Shown here: positions 42,388 to 52,445 of the stretch, piece after piece
Layout: every line of letters begins with the position of its first letter
How positions within the stretch are numbered: position 1 is the stretch's first letter
Assembly: GCA_022606425.2 (NCBI GenBank)
Contig: JAHDVF020000997.1
Span: 1 to 64,000 of the forward strand
DNA length: 64,000 bases
Direction of reading: 5' to 3'
DNA from: Lepidostoma basale
Lineage: Eukaryota; Arthropoda; Insecta; Trichoptera; Lepidostomatidae
Made by a program: the position numbers and the translations under genes
Notes under the pieces: model-generated
What the model saw: only the letters and a program-made list of their open reading frames with translations
What the model was told of the DNA's origin: nothing
Databases searched by the model: none

Positions 42388-42805
42388 CAGTGTTTCCCGA
42401 CCGGTGGTCCACAGGATTTTCTTTCGGACCGCAAACAGTATGCCAAATTTCAACAAAGTCGCCACGCAAAAATATTGAATATATGATTATTTATGCGAAA
42501 AAGCATTTTCGTCCATGTCCTTAATAAAATCGAACCATAGTAATAGACTGGACCCGAATAAAGTACTTCGTCTGTCAGAGCACTGCAGACAATAATATCT
42601 AACATTTTTCAGGTTACAGCAGGTTTCGCATTAGTTTGTTGAAAAAAAAGGGGTTGTTTTTGTTCTATTTTAATTGGATCAGATTGTTATATGTATATTT
42701 GTAAGTTAAAGTTATGTCCATTCGTCACAATACGAAAACCATTTTATTTCAATATTAGTGGTCCGCGATTTTTTTTTCGAGGTGTAAAAAGGCTGGGGAA
42801 CACTG
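42388..42805. mobile_element. hAT MITE with perfect 8-bp duplication
   Basis: The ends CAGTGTTTCCCGACCGG (42388) and GGCTGGGGAACACTG (to 42805) are hAT-type inverted repeats. CATTAGAC is present on both sides at 42380-42387 and 42806-42813. The interior shows no transposase. The exact duplication suggests a comparatively recent insertion. Confidence 0.85.
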
Positions 42806-42837
42806 CATTAGACCACCACCCAGATTATTATTACGTT

Positions 42838-42935
42838 ATAACTAACTAACTAACCATCACGCCGTTTCCCGAGGGGTAGACAGAGAGGATGGACTGCCAC
42901 AACGTTAATTAATTTAGTCATGCCATGATTTCATT
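42838..42935 (-). pseudogene. LINE family L1t, terminal 100 bases with internal gap
   Basis: Tail TAACTAACTAACCATCACGC at 42840, the terminal block, then a jump to the HDQIN region (GTTAATTAATTTAGTCATGC), so about 80 bases are missing inside. Confidence 0.6.
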
Positions 42936-43065
42936 TTCATGCTTACGTTATAGCGCCTTTTATTACTCAAATATTTAAAAAAAAGGATACAATTTTTGTC
43001 TTCAAAAACTCTTATTGCAAAAAATATATACATAAAACTATGTGCAAATAACTATATGTAACTGA

Positions 43066-43320
43066 CTAACTAACTAACTAACCATCACGCCGTCTCTCCT
43101 AAGGGGTAGGCAGAAAGAATGGACTGCCACACTTTAACCGATGAGGCACTCCATCCTTCGCTTTTCTTCCCCGCAGGAGACGCGGTGTGATGGATTGCGA
43201 ACCTCATCGCCACCAATATGCATCTCCCGCACACATTTCGATCTTCCAACGTCCACAAAATAAATCTAAATCAAATAATATAAAATATAATGATATAAAA
43301 TAAAATAAAATAATTACTGT
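43066..43320 (-). mobile_element. SINE-like element with an L1t LINE tail, copy 2
   Basis: Same head and same fusion point as 26113-26395 (compare TGGATTGCGAACCTCATCGC and ATGCATCTCCCGCACAC). Its TTAG tail is at 43066-43082. Two independent insertions with the identical head-tail joint show that the composite itself moved, and was not made by chance adjacency. Confidence 0.65.
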
Positions 43321-43540
43321 TAAAATTTAAAACACTATTATAATATCACAATTTCTTTTTATTTACTGAGTGTCGCGACAGCTGTTTCGCCAACCGATGT
43401 TGGCATCATCAAGTGTTACAATAAACATCACGGCATCATCAAGTGTTACAATAATCTGTAAAAAACTAGTGTTTTCAATTTTAACAGTAATAATGTTGAA
43501 GTATCATAGTGTTTCGGCCAAAACAATGGACCAAATAAAA
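43321..43540 (-). repeat. H3 foldback, hammerhead with C3 changed to U
   Basis: The minus strand carries TTGATGA in place of CTGATGA (43412-43406), a perfect 6-bp stem II GCCAAC/GTTGGC, GAAA (43388-43385), stem III ACAG/CTGT and cleavage base C. A partial duplicate of the first core (CGGCATCATCAAGTGTTACA) follows at 43431-43450. Flanking arms match 7665-7900, including GTGTTTCGGCCAAA. Confidence 0.6.
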
Positions 43541-44020
43541 TAACATAACAAATAATGTTATTTTTTATAGTGCACATTTATTTAAATTATATTGTTGTTT
43601 ATTTAATTTATATTCCGCGCATGTATATTATTTATAAATACACATGGTTGTTGTGTACGAGTATACGAGTACGTATATTACAACTTAAACAAAGCTTCTT
43701 TGCTCTGCCATATTTACAATTGGCAGATAAAGAGTACCCAACCTTCGTGAACAAACTTGGCAAGGATTAAAGATTTATCTGAAAACATCATCTGAATGTC
43801 TGTTTTTTTAGGCACAATGAAGCCAAAACGGAAGATCCAAGTCCGTGTCTAATAGCCATCTTGCCCGATAAAATTTTCTTTCAATCATCCGACCCAAAAA
43901 TCTCAGTATTTTTGTGTATATTCTCACGAAAATGAAAATTTAGATTCAAACTCAAATAAAGCAAGTATAAAATGATTTATAAAAGTAAATTTAAAAACAG
44001 CAACAACAACAACAACAACA
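43541..44020. other. Unassigned; CAA microsatellite at 44004-44021
   Basis: AT-rich, with a tandem pair of the TACGAGTA octamer at 43656-43671 (see findings). Confidence 0.4.
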
Positions 44021-44022
44021 AA

Positions 44023-44215
44023 ATCCCCAAGTTTCCCCCAAAGGGCAGGCAGAGAGAATGAACCACCACAATACTCTATTCTGACACACCTATCTAGTTT
44101 CCTCTACATTCATTCAGCGAGTCATACACGCACGATTATTCCGAATTCTAACATGGGCGACCCTTAACAATTTTTATTAATTGATTCGTGCATGTTTTCG
44201 TCGATCTTTCTCAAA
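44023..44215 (-). pseudogene. LINE family L1t, terminal fragment
   Basis: CCCAAGTTTCCCCCAAAGGG is the terminal block with the TTAG tail replaced by CAA repeats. The match continues to the TRKTWHDQ region near 44215. Confidence 0.6.
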
Positions 44216-44279
44216 TCCGTGACCGTGAACCGTGATCCCGTGACCGAGACAGGATTTACACCTTTGAAATGTACTGTTA

Positions 44280-44416
44280 GGGTACGGCCACACAGGAGAG
44301 AGTAGGAGTCAAGTGGCGCGAATCGTATAGAGTGGCCGGTCCCATAGTACGCCATACGTTGGTTCGCCAGGTGTTCATCTTGCCTCCAACTTTGGCACTC
44401 CGGTGTGGCCGTAACC
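44280..44416. mobile_element. PIF/Harbinger-like mini-MITE, 137 bp
   Basis: GGGTACGGCCACAC at 44280 and GTGTGGCCGTAACC ending at 44416 are inverted with 13 of 14 matches. The flanks are TTA at 44277-44279 and 44417-44419. The interior is GC-rich and non-coding. Confidence 0.7.
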
Positions 44417-44985
44417 TTAGCGTCGAATGCCGAGGATCTCGTGGATGGCAAAAACGACGACTATTTCAAACACGATTCATCAAAGTGATTTCATATTTCC
44501 CTCCTAATCATTATATATTATTGTCAGTTCAATACTTCGACACATGCATACGTATGTATCAGTAGGTACAAAAACCGAATTCACCACCGCCATCTTAAAT
44601 ATAGCTAAATTGGAACACCAAAGAAGACGCATGCTTAAAGTTTGTAAGGAATTCTCTTTCTTTTGAAACACAAAAGTTTTGTTTACTTTGTGTAATATAT
44701 ATAAGTATCATAACTATAGTATTATCTTTTGTGACTTGTGACTAACAGATGTCACTACCCGCTGGGCCGCCTGCGTGTCCTGCTGTCCTGATGATTCACT
44801 TTTTGAACGTATTCCAAGTTTAAAATATTCCAAACATCGAGTATTTAATTCGTTCTTCATTTAAAATCATTTCTAAGAATTAATCAGAGCCATTTTCTAA
44901 AGGTTTAATATATTTTAATTCCTCTTCTTCTTCTTTTTTTTATTCTAGATCATTGAATTGTTTTTGAACGGTGGTCAACCTCTTG
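44417..44985. other. No recognisable feature
   Basis: No repeat or coding similarity recognised. Confidence 0.35.
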
Positions 44986-44989
44986 GGAA

Positions 44990-45205
44990 TTATTAATATG
45001 TATGAAAAAACCATAGTTTTCAAGGAGTTTTATTATAATTTTTATGTATGACATGTTTCGCCCTTCTAAGGCATTATTAAATTATATAATATATCAACAA
45101 TACAATGCATTTGATAACTCCTTGAAAACTATCGTTTTTTTCATATATATTAATAATTTAATATAGAGTTTTACATCATTGTTCAAGAAACAATTAATAC
45201 TCTTG
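44990..45205 (-). repeat. H7 foldback repeat
   Basis: Left arm GTATGAAAAAACCATAGTTT / CAAGGAGTTTTATTATAAT mirrors right arm AACTCCTTGAAAACTATCG / TTTTTTTCATATATATTAAT. The centre, read on the minus strand, has TTAATAATGCCTTAGAAGGG, CGAAAC and ATGTC. The arms differ from other H7 copies in the same way on both sides, which indicates co-evolved or jointly copied arms. Confidence 0.6.
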
Positions 45206-45261
45206 GTAATTGTAACACCAGCCATCTTTCCATCTTTTTGGCGGTCAAAAATAACAAAAAA

Positions 45262-45680
45262 ACCATCACGCCATTCACGGTAGGCAGAGATAATAGAACG
45301 CCACACTATTCTATCCGGACACAGCTCTCTAGATTCCTTCACATTCATACAGCGAGTTATACACGCACGTCGACTTTGGAATTTGGTCATGCTATATTTT
45401 CCTCGGTCTTCCTAATACTCCATACACATCGTTTGCATATACATTCTTAACCATGCTTTCTTCCATTCGTCCATCCGTATCCAAACCAACACAGTGATCC
45501 TTTCATAATTTTGTTCATAATACTTTCTTCTTCACTACATTCCTTCCTAATATCAGCATTTGAAAATCTGTTGTTCATCGTTTTACCACACACACTAAGT
45601 CTAAGGGGTTTATTTGCATTTAGTCTGCTCTGATCCTACTTCTGCCAGTTCCATGCTTCGCTTTCATACATAAGGGTTGG
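45262..45680 (-). pseudogene. LINE family L1t, C-terminal third
   Basis: Minus strand: RRACITRCMNVKESRELCPD and RIVWRSIISAY near the 3' end, with similarity back to the MYESEAWNWQK region (45680-45640). The TTAG tail is missing and the terminal block shortened. Confidence 0.7.
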
Positions 45681-45899
45681 CAATAGAAGAACGAGGAGTT
45701 CGGCAGAATGACACTTTCTGGACTGACAACTTTCACACGAATCACCGAATGCAGTCCACATACCTCGAATGCACAGACTTGGCAATGTATATGGACAATC
45801 GTTAGACATGTTTTGTAAGAGTCTTCCAATTTTTAAAAACCCAACTCCTTGCTTTTTTTGATTTTACATAGATTTTAAACTTCATTTATATTAGTATTC

Positions 45900-45995
45900 G
45901 TTTTCTAAATAGTGATATTATAACAGTGTTATAAATTTTAACAGTAATATTGTTGCAGTATCATAGTGTTTCGGCCAAAACAATGGACTATTTTA
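45900..45995 (+). repeat. H3 repeat arm
   Basis: AGTGATATTATAACAGTG, TTTTAACAGTAATATTGTTG and GTGTTTCGGCCAAAACAATG are the right arm of family H3 without the ribozyme core. Confidence 0.5.
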
Positions 45996-46004
45996 ATGCT
46001 ACTT

Positions 46005-46335
46005 TCACAGTGAGTGAAAGTATAAGAAGTGAATGCAGTGCGAACAAAAGTGTTTAAAACAAAATATTGAAAGGATCGCTAAAACGTTTTAGACACATGG
46101 AAATAATGGTATAGAAAGTATATGTTAACGATGTAAACGGAACTAGAAATAGAGAAAGATCGAGAAAAACGTGGCAGGATTAAATAAATCAAATATGTCG
46201 GCCACGTGAGGAATCGGAGAAATCGACGCGCGTGCATGCAGCTTTATGAATGTCAGGGAATCTAGAGAAGTATGGCCAGAAAGAACTATGTAGCAGTCCA
46301 TTCTATCTGCTTATGCGAAGACGGCGTGATGGCTT
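46005..46335 (+). pseudogene. LINE family L1t, C-terminal fragment
   Basis: ATAAGAAGTGAATGCAGTGC through ATTGAAAGGATCGCTAAAAC to CGAAGACGGCGTGATGG can be aligned to L1t throughout. It is frame-broken and has no TTAG tail. Confidence 0.65.
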
Positions 46336-47089
46336 TGTTACCCGCAGCATCCCTTCTTTCGACGGATTGATATTGCAATATTATTCTGGTCCCATTTTTG
46401 TCCCATCACACCCACAGCATCAATTTTCTCTGTCGTCATCAGACAGATCTCGGAAATAAATTTCCTCATCATAATTCTCCGTCAAGTCACTTGCGAGTAG
46501 CTGGGTGCTTACATGCACGGTGTACAAACAAGTATATTATAATATTCAATGTACCAAACGTCAGCCATTTTGTTTGGCACAACCTCACGTCCAATTAAAG
46601 AGCTACAATAAACATGTGCGATGGCGAACATTCCCACAGAGAATAGCACACTTTATCAAAACTCACCACAGTTCGATGATGGTACAAAACTTTTATTCAC
46701 CCTTAAGTACATAAACTAAGGATTTTGGTTAAGTTGCGTCGGCTTATTCCTGTTGCGCGAATCTTTGTAGATGACAATGAACATTCGTGTTGTTTGGTTG
46801 TTGTTATTACGAAGAGTCAATAGCAACAGATTCTTCTTCTTCTACTTGGGATGTTTGATTGCTCTAATATACATACATAACATTTATTTTCTTTATTACA
46901 TGTATTTTTATAACATTAAGTACGTTTTAATAAAATTCTAGAGAAGTTTAACACATTTTTTCCGCGTTTATGTACTCAAATATAATCATACTAGTTGCAA
47001 CCGGTGAAATATTCACGGAATTATTAATATTTCAATAGAATTTTTTTGGTAGAAGTTTCATTTTAAATAATGAAATAAAAAAAAAACGG
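46336..47089. other. No recognisable feature
   Basis: No shared repeats or protein similarity. Confidence 0.4.
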
Positions 47090-47275
47090 TACAAATTTTC
47101 TATATTATTATATATTAAGTGTGCATCCACTTGTGTTTAACGTCGACCGGTTTCGGCAGCTTGCTGCCATCTTTTGTATCCAGACCAGACCAGAAGATAG
47201 CAGCAAGCTGCTGAAACCGGTCGAACATAAACACAAGTGAAAGTACACTAAATATACAATAATAAAGAAATTTTG
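47090..47275. repeat. H4 inverted pair of hammerhead-like motifs
   Basis: Minus copy 47190-47145 and plus copy 47175-47225 share GGCAGCAAGCTGCC-type stem II hairpins, GAAA, the ACCGGT stem III and cleavage base C. The first core boxes read CAAAAGA and CAGAAGA, missing invariant U4 and/or G5. The outer arms CACTTGTGTTTAACGTCGAC and GTCGAACATAAACACAAGTG are inverted. Confidence 0.6.
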
Positions 47276-47317
47276 CATTTTTTTTGTTTTCAATATATTC
47301 GCAGACATTTTTTTCTA

Positions 47318-47670
47318 CCCTTTAAAAACTTGGTTCACAATCGTAACCAGTAATAAGTATTAAATTTTAATACTTATTACTGGTTACGACAACATACCAT
47401 ATAACATTTAATCATTCTTTGTCGGAGCTTCAAGTTAAGATTATCATACACGTTAAAAATTTCACAGTTAACAATACCAAACTGTTCTCCTATTGTTTTC
47501 TATACTTCTGTCATAGAACAATAATCAAAAGAGAATTCAAAATAATCCAGAAACTTTTTTAGGCTTGTGCATCGTGCGCGTTTCGACTTTTTCGAATTAC
47601 TTTCCGAGAGAATCGAAGTATTCCTCTCTCGCTCTCTTGTATTCAAAATATTCTCGTACTCTTTCGTGAT
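47318..47670. repeat. Unclassified dispersed repeat, copy 2, with palindrome
   Basis: Homologous to 4245-4650. It begins with a nearly perfect 49-base palindrome (47341-47389, arms TCGTAACCAGTAATAAGTAT and mirror) that is decayed in copy 1. A related piece (CATTTAATCATTCTTTG, TTCAAGTTAAGATTATC) recurs at 48690-48730. Confidence 0.6.
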
Positions 47671-48059
47671 GATCTATTTATATTATGATCATTTAACTCT
47701 GTATGCTAGTATCAATTTATATACGACTTGTTGCTTGAGAATAAGCCTATTATTGACAAGCCTTCAGCGGGTAATTAAGCATACCTAATACATCTCAGGA
47801 CGGGAATAAGAGCGAATCTATTTTACTCCGTCGTTCATTAACCCTTTTCTCGGAAAATCCAAATTTTCCACGGACTCACGTCACTTCATGTCTAGTTATT
47901 TTTATGTGAAATTCTTGCATACATATTATAAGGAAAAAAAATCGTGACACTTTTTGTAGTTTCAAGAAATCTCTTTCAAATTCGGCTGGTAAAATTAAGG
48001 CACTTCCTCCGTGAATTTCTATTATTGTGATAATAAATGTAAAACTCTTTTTTTCTCGT

Positions 48060-48230
48060 GTCGTTTATTTACCCTAACATATTCCGAAGAAATCATGCCT
48101 TCATCTTCGGGAGAACGGTATAAATTAATTTATTAGTCCATTGTTTTGGCCGAAACATTATTATTGTTAAAATTTTGTTAAAACTCTGTTATAATATCAC
48201 AATAATCGATGGTATCAAACCTCCATCATC
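48060..48230 (-). repeat. H6 and H3 repeat fragments
   Basis: ATGCCTTCATCTTCGGGAGA resembles the H6 centre in reverse. TCCATTGTTTTGGCCGAAAC and TTAAAACTCTGTTATAATA are an H3 arm. Both lack a usable core. Confidence 0.4.
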
Positions 48231-48239
48231 GATAGAACT

Positions 48240-48695
48240 ATCTTCTTCTTTCGGTGCCGTGTCAGGTCCCCCTAACGTTGGCGATAACTGCAGCAAATGC
48301 ATCTCTATCCTGCGCCACTTGGAACAGGTTCTGAACTCTTGTTATTCCTATCCACTCTTTGATGTTCCGCAGCCAAGACAGCTGCCTTCTGCCAACTCCC
48401 CCATGTCCCTCCACTTTACCCATTGATATCAGTCGAAAGAGGTGGTATTTTTCTTCCCTTAGCACATGACCCAAATATGAGACCTTTCTAATTTTCACAC
48501 TCGACATCAGCTCTCTATTTCTCTGGCACTCTGTAGTACGTCTGCATTACTGACCATATCGGTCCACGGTATACGAGTACGTCGCATTCTGCGGTGTATC
48601 CACAACTCGAACGCTTACAACCGGTTCATTACATTCACTTTCGGAGTCCAGGTTTCGCAGCCATATAGTAGAACAGACCATATATAACATTTAAT
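48240..48695 (-). pseudogene. LINE family L7, C-terminal fragment
   Basis: Minus strand: LLYGCETWTPKVNVMNR near 48660-48610, MRRIPWTD near 48580 (interrupted by a 6-base CTCGTA insertion), then KIRKVSYLGHVLREEKYHLF, ISMGKVEGHGGVGRRQLSWL and AQDRDAFAAVIANVRGT to the stop at 48262. The tail is GAA (CTTCTTCTT at 48241). The RT is absent. Confidence 0.75.
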
Positions 48696-48849
48696 CATTC
48701 TTTGTTGGAGTTTCAAGTTAAGATTATCGTTGCAAAAGATTGTTCTCATTTTATTTAATGCAGTTCGTGCAACTTCAATTCTGGAAACTCAAAATTAAAA
48801 TCATAGAATAAACGGGGTGAACTTTATAATCTTATTTTAAAGTCAATAA

Positions 48850-49035
48850 ATTTGAGCATATATTTTAATGGTTCGTCTGATATTGAAATATTTGTTCATG
48901 CATATGGTTTGGAAACAATGTCCCTAACCATAAATACTGTCCACAAATTGAAATGCGCGCAACGATCCATGGAGCAGCAAATGTTGGGCATATTTTTGAG
49001 TGATAGAATTACAAATAATGCACTAGCAAGGCATA
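48850..49035 (+). pseudogene. RTE-like LINE (L5) fragment
   Basis: Plus strand: HAYGLETMSLTINTVHKLKC, AQRSMEQQMLGIFLSDRITN. Compare GLETTTLTAKSVHRLKCTQR in the 37.8-38.4 kb copy. Short and bounded by unrelated sequence, then by the minus-strand L8 fragment. Confidence 0.65.
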
Positions 49036-49059
49036 ATATGTTCTTCTTCTTATTTTTGT

Positions 49060-49440
49060 CCTGTCACACCTCCGTGGTACATAGGGCCTCAAGGAATCTT
49101 CTCCACCCGACTCTATCGCATGCCTGATGTCTAACATCATCCCAAGTGAGGCCTGCTGCCTTAACCTCGTCCAACAGGGTTCTTCTCCAGATGGCTCTAG
49201 GTCTGCCTCGCTTTCTCTTTCCCCCCATAGGGGACCAGTCTAGTGCGCCCTGAGCGATGCAGGCTGGGTTCCGTCTCAGAGTGTGACCGATCCACTGCCA
49301 TTTGCTTCTAGCGACTTGTTCTCTAATTGGCTTTTCGCCTGCCATGGTCCAGAGAACTGCATTTGAAACTGTTTGGGGCCAATAGATTTTGAATATTGAG
49401 CGAATGCACCTATTTATAAACACCTGGAGTTTACCAATAA
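49060..49440 (-). pseudogene. LINE family L8, C-terminal fragment
   Basis: Minus strand (49423-49064) open: REQVARSKWQWIGHTLRRNP, ALDWSPMGGKRKRGRPRAIW, LLDEVKAAGLTWDDVRHQAC and DRVGWRRFLEALCTTEV. The block order (WIGHTLRR, GKRKRGRPR, LTW..V...A.DR..WR) is a known LINE C-terminal signature. GAA/CTT repeats adjoin the 3' end. No RT. Confidence 0.75.
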
Positions 49441-49870
49441 CGTCCGCAAAGCGTAATATGTTACTCCCATTAAATATAATAGAGCTTTTAGAAAACAGAT
49501 TTTCATCAATATTAAATAGCTATTATCTGTTTTGCGGTCACTCTTTGAATATTAGATACCACAATTTGAATCATCATAATAGCTGTGTTTTCGCCCGCGA
49601 TGCTGCACGTTCTGCGGCTATTTCGAGCAATTTAAATAAGTCAATCCGAGCCGTAATGTCAAGTGCTTTATTGTGAATATCAAGCGTAATGAGGCGGGCA
49701 TTCTGTCAGCCGAGCTTGGCGGCGCCGGCCCACTGTGCCCACGAGAGGTGTGGTCGGGAGACATTGTCAAATGTATACAATGCTTGTGCTTGGAAATCAG
49801 CGCGAAAAGCAACACAAGTGTAATATTATAAAGCTAATAAAAATTATGAAGTATAAATTAAAACCTGCGT
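49441..49870. other. Unassigned; GC-rich patch at 49685-49760
   Basis: No repeat or coding similarity recognised. Confidence 0.35.
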
Positions 49871-49874
49871 ACGA

Positions 49875-50560
49875 TTAAAGAGTGTTTTTTAGAGGTATAC
49901 AATAAATACTCGTAAAAACGGAAACAAAAAGTGGAAAGGGGTATAGAAAGAAGGGTTGGGGCAGCCAACAATTTGAATAATACATGAGGTGTTTATTTAG
50001 AGGTATACAATAAATATTCAAAGTGAAAAAAAAAAACATTAAAATAATGTTAATGTCTATGATATTGGCTTTATTTAATAGATAATTTTATGCCATTATT
50101 GTTTAAATATGATTTCGGGCATACGAGCGCCACGGCTAGCTCGAATGAAACGTTTAACAATGAATAAAATTATGATTCGAATAACTTTTTGAAAACATTG
50201 TAAAGGGTGTTTTTTTAGAGATATACAATACATATTCAAAATGAAATAAAAAACACATTAAAATATTGTTAAAGTGATATTGGCTTTATTAAATATATGA
50301 TTTTATGCCATTATTGTTTAAATATGATTTCGGGCATATGAGTGCCACGGCTAGCTCGATTGAAGCGCATTCGTTAAATCCAATTTTCGACAATTGTCGT
50401 CTTTGTGGATGCGTATTATCCACTATAGGGTACATGGTGCGAAAAAGATCCACGGTCTTCTGAATGACTTGCTCGGATGGACGATTACGTCGACCTTAAA
50501 ATGGACGTAGTGCACGATAAGTTTGGCGAACCGAACCACGATTTTCACTTAATAAAAAAA
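49875..50560 (-). mobile_element. Cluster of mariner-like ends and remnants
   Basis: Three terminal repeats in the same orientation occur at 49880 (AGTGTTTTTTAGAGGTATAC), 49986 (GGTGTTTATTTAGAGGTATA) and 50215 (GGGTGTTTTTTTAGAGATAT). The first leads into GTGGAAAGGGGTATAG and GGGTTGGGGCAGCC, as in 17160-17270. The last continues through the transposase N-terminus (minus strand QTYRALRPF, GRRNRPSEQVIQK-like, TMDLFRTMYPIV) and is truncated near 50555. No right-hand terminal repeats are seen. Confidence 0.6.
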
Positions 50561-50744
50561 AAATTATTGAACAAATATTTTGCATATTTATGGTTTCTTG
50601 AAAACTTATGCAACATATTTGCATTTTTATACTGATGAGCTACAAATTATTTTTCTCCACACTCACTCCTATTGTGGGCGAGTTTGAATTGTGATTTCCA
50701 AGATTTTCTTAACTAAGAATCAAACTTCGGACACATTATGAGAA

Positions 50745-50950
50745 ACGATAAATGCAATGATGCAACTGATACCGACTAAAATTATAGGAAAGCAAAGTGT
50801 CGGGGGAAGAAGGAAATCCTGGCTAGAGAACCTTTGAGAATGGTTCAGTTGCAGCACAACATCCCTGTTTAGAACTTCTGTATCAATGGTAGAAACAGAC
50901 ATAATACGAATATTACCCAACCTACGATCAAAACTAAAGTCTTCAACCAT
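50745..50950 (+). pseudogene. RTE-like LINE (L5) tail fragment
   Basis: IIGKQSVGGRRKSWLENLRE and WFSCSTTSLFRTSVSMVE are readable on the plus strand and resemble the terminal block of RTE-like LINEs. A related remnant is at 13636-13770. Confidence 0.6.
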
Positions 50951-51385
50951 TGCGTCTAGCCAGTCATAACGTACGGAGCCGAGACGTGGACATTGACCAA
51001 AGGTCAAGTCTACAGATTCAAGATCGCCCAACGCAATATGCTTGGAAATAACTTTGAGGGACAGATTTAGAAACGAATTTATTCGACAACAAACCAAGGT
51101 GACTGAGGTGGCTCTGAGGATAGGCGGGCTGAAGTGGCGATGGGCTGGCCATATCTGTAGAGAACTGACGGCCGATGGGGGAGACGGGTTCTCGAGTGGA
51201 GACCGCGTACAGGATTCCGCAGAGTTGGACGTCCCCTTGCCCGCTGGACCGACGATCTGTAGAGGATTGCTGGACATGGCTGAATGGGAGAGACAATAGA
51301 TAGGGGGTGGTGGCGTGCTTTGGGAGAGGCCTAAGTTCAGCAGTGGATGACAGACGGCTGATGATGATGATATGAGCGGAACAAC
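50951..51385 (+). pseudogene. RTE-like LINE (L5), C-terminal fragment
   Basis: In shifting frames: VIRTEPRRGH-like start, QRNMLGN, KRIYSTTNQ, AEVAMGWPYL, then the GRPLARWTDDL block and LGEAYVQQWMTDG followed by GATGATGATGAT. Frameshifts prevent a continuous reading, but block order matches 37795-38400. Confidence 0.6.
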
Positions 51386-51990
51386 AAGAAGAAGAATCAA
51401 ACTTACGAAAACACAATTAAAATATTACTACTGCGACATTGAGGTCGAGATGTGAGTAATTGAGAGCCAACATCACTTTCAAAGAATCTTTATGAACTGT
51501 GAAATTCTCATTAGTATTTCAGAGATTTTTTTCTTTGGTGTTACACCAATCTATTTTTCAAGATAAGACATCATTGTGGGCTGCATATAGGTCGAAACAG
51601 GAACTGACATTAATAAGCCTGAACAATCATCGTCTGTATAGTGCTAACGATCCACAATATAAAGTAATACGTGGTTCCACGACCCAAATTATTAGATATT
51701 TTGGTTTCTCCAGTGTTTTCTTAACAATAATTAATTATTCCACGGCGTGAAAATGAGAAACAGAAGGGAACTTGATATACAATATAATATACATCATTCT
51801 ATTTAGATACAAATTTTAATAAGTGTCAAATGCTTTTCCAATACGACAAATTAAATAAAATTTAATATCATAATATATAGGTGTGAAAATTGAATATCAT
51901 AATATATAGATATGAAATGATTTCACTGAAATCTTTTGATGAAAGTTCGTTTTAAATAATAATTAAATATTATTTAAAATGGAACCCGAA
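51386..51990. other. No recognisable feature
   Basis: A short direct repeat (TATCATAATATATAG at 51867 and 51895) is the only structure seen. The 83-codon open frame at 51499-51750 has no recognised motif. Confidence 0.4.
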
Positions 51991-51992
51991 AG

Positions 51993-52445
51993 CGGGTAAC
52001 AAAGTGAATGGAGCTTTAAAAATAGTTATTGGTAACAAGAATTTATCAATGAAATCGAAAATGACCTTTCACCTTTCAAAAGGATGAGAGCAGAATTAAT
52101 GCGATAGAGATAAGGTCCCTAAGACGTATGTGTGATAAAACAATGTACGACAGAGTCTTAAATGCTGATTTAAGAAAGGAATGTAGAGCGGAAGAAAGTA
52201 TTATGAACAAAATTATGAAAGGATCGCTGCGTTGGTTCGGACATATGGAGCGCATGGATGGAGAAAAAATGGTTAATAAAGTAAACGTTAACGATGTTAA
52301 TGGAGTACGGAGTCGAGGTAGACCGAGGAAAACATGGCATGACCAAACTAATCAAATTTTAAAGGTTGGTCATCTTAGAAGTCGGAAGAATCGACGTGCG
52401 TGTATGACTCGTTGTATGAATGTAGAGGGATCTAAAGAGGTACTA
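51993..52445 (+). pseudogene. LINE family L1t, C-terminal fragment, mostly open
   Basis: Starts near VNGALKIVIGNKNLSMKSKM (52000). An internal deletion removes the MYGSEAWNW block, then from 52128: MCDKTMYDRVLNADLRKECR, KIMKGSLRWFGHMERMDGEK, SRGRPRKTWHDQTNQILKVG and RKNRRACMTRCMNVEGS. The sequence leaves L1t at about 52440, before the terminal tail, and then runs into unrelated DNA. Confidence 0.8.

Noticed and set aside
44775..44815. CTGATGA at about 44787 as another hammerhead
   Set aside because: No GAAA box or stem II hairpin follows within range.
46410..46470. CTGATGA on the minus strand with GAAAA downstream
   Set aside because: The sequence between forms TCTGTC/GACAGA across the core box rather than a stem II, and no UH-closed stem III is present.
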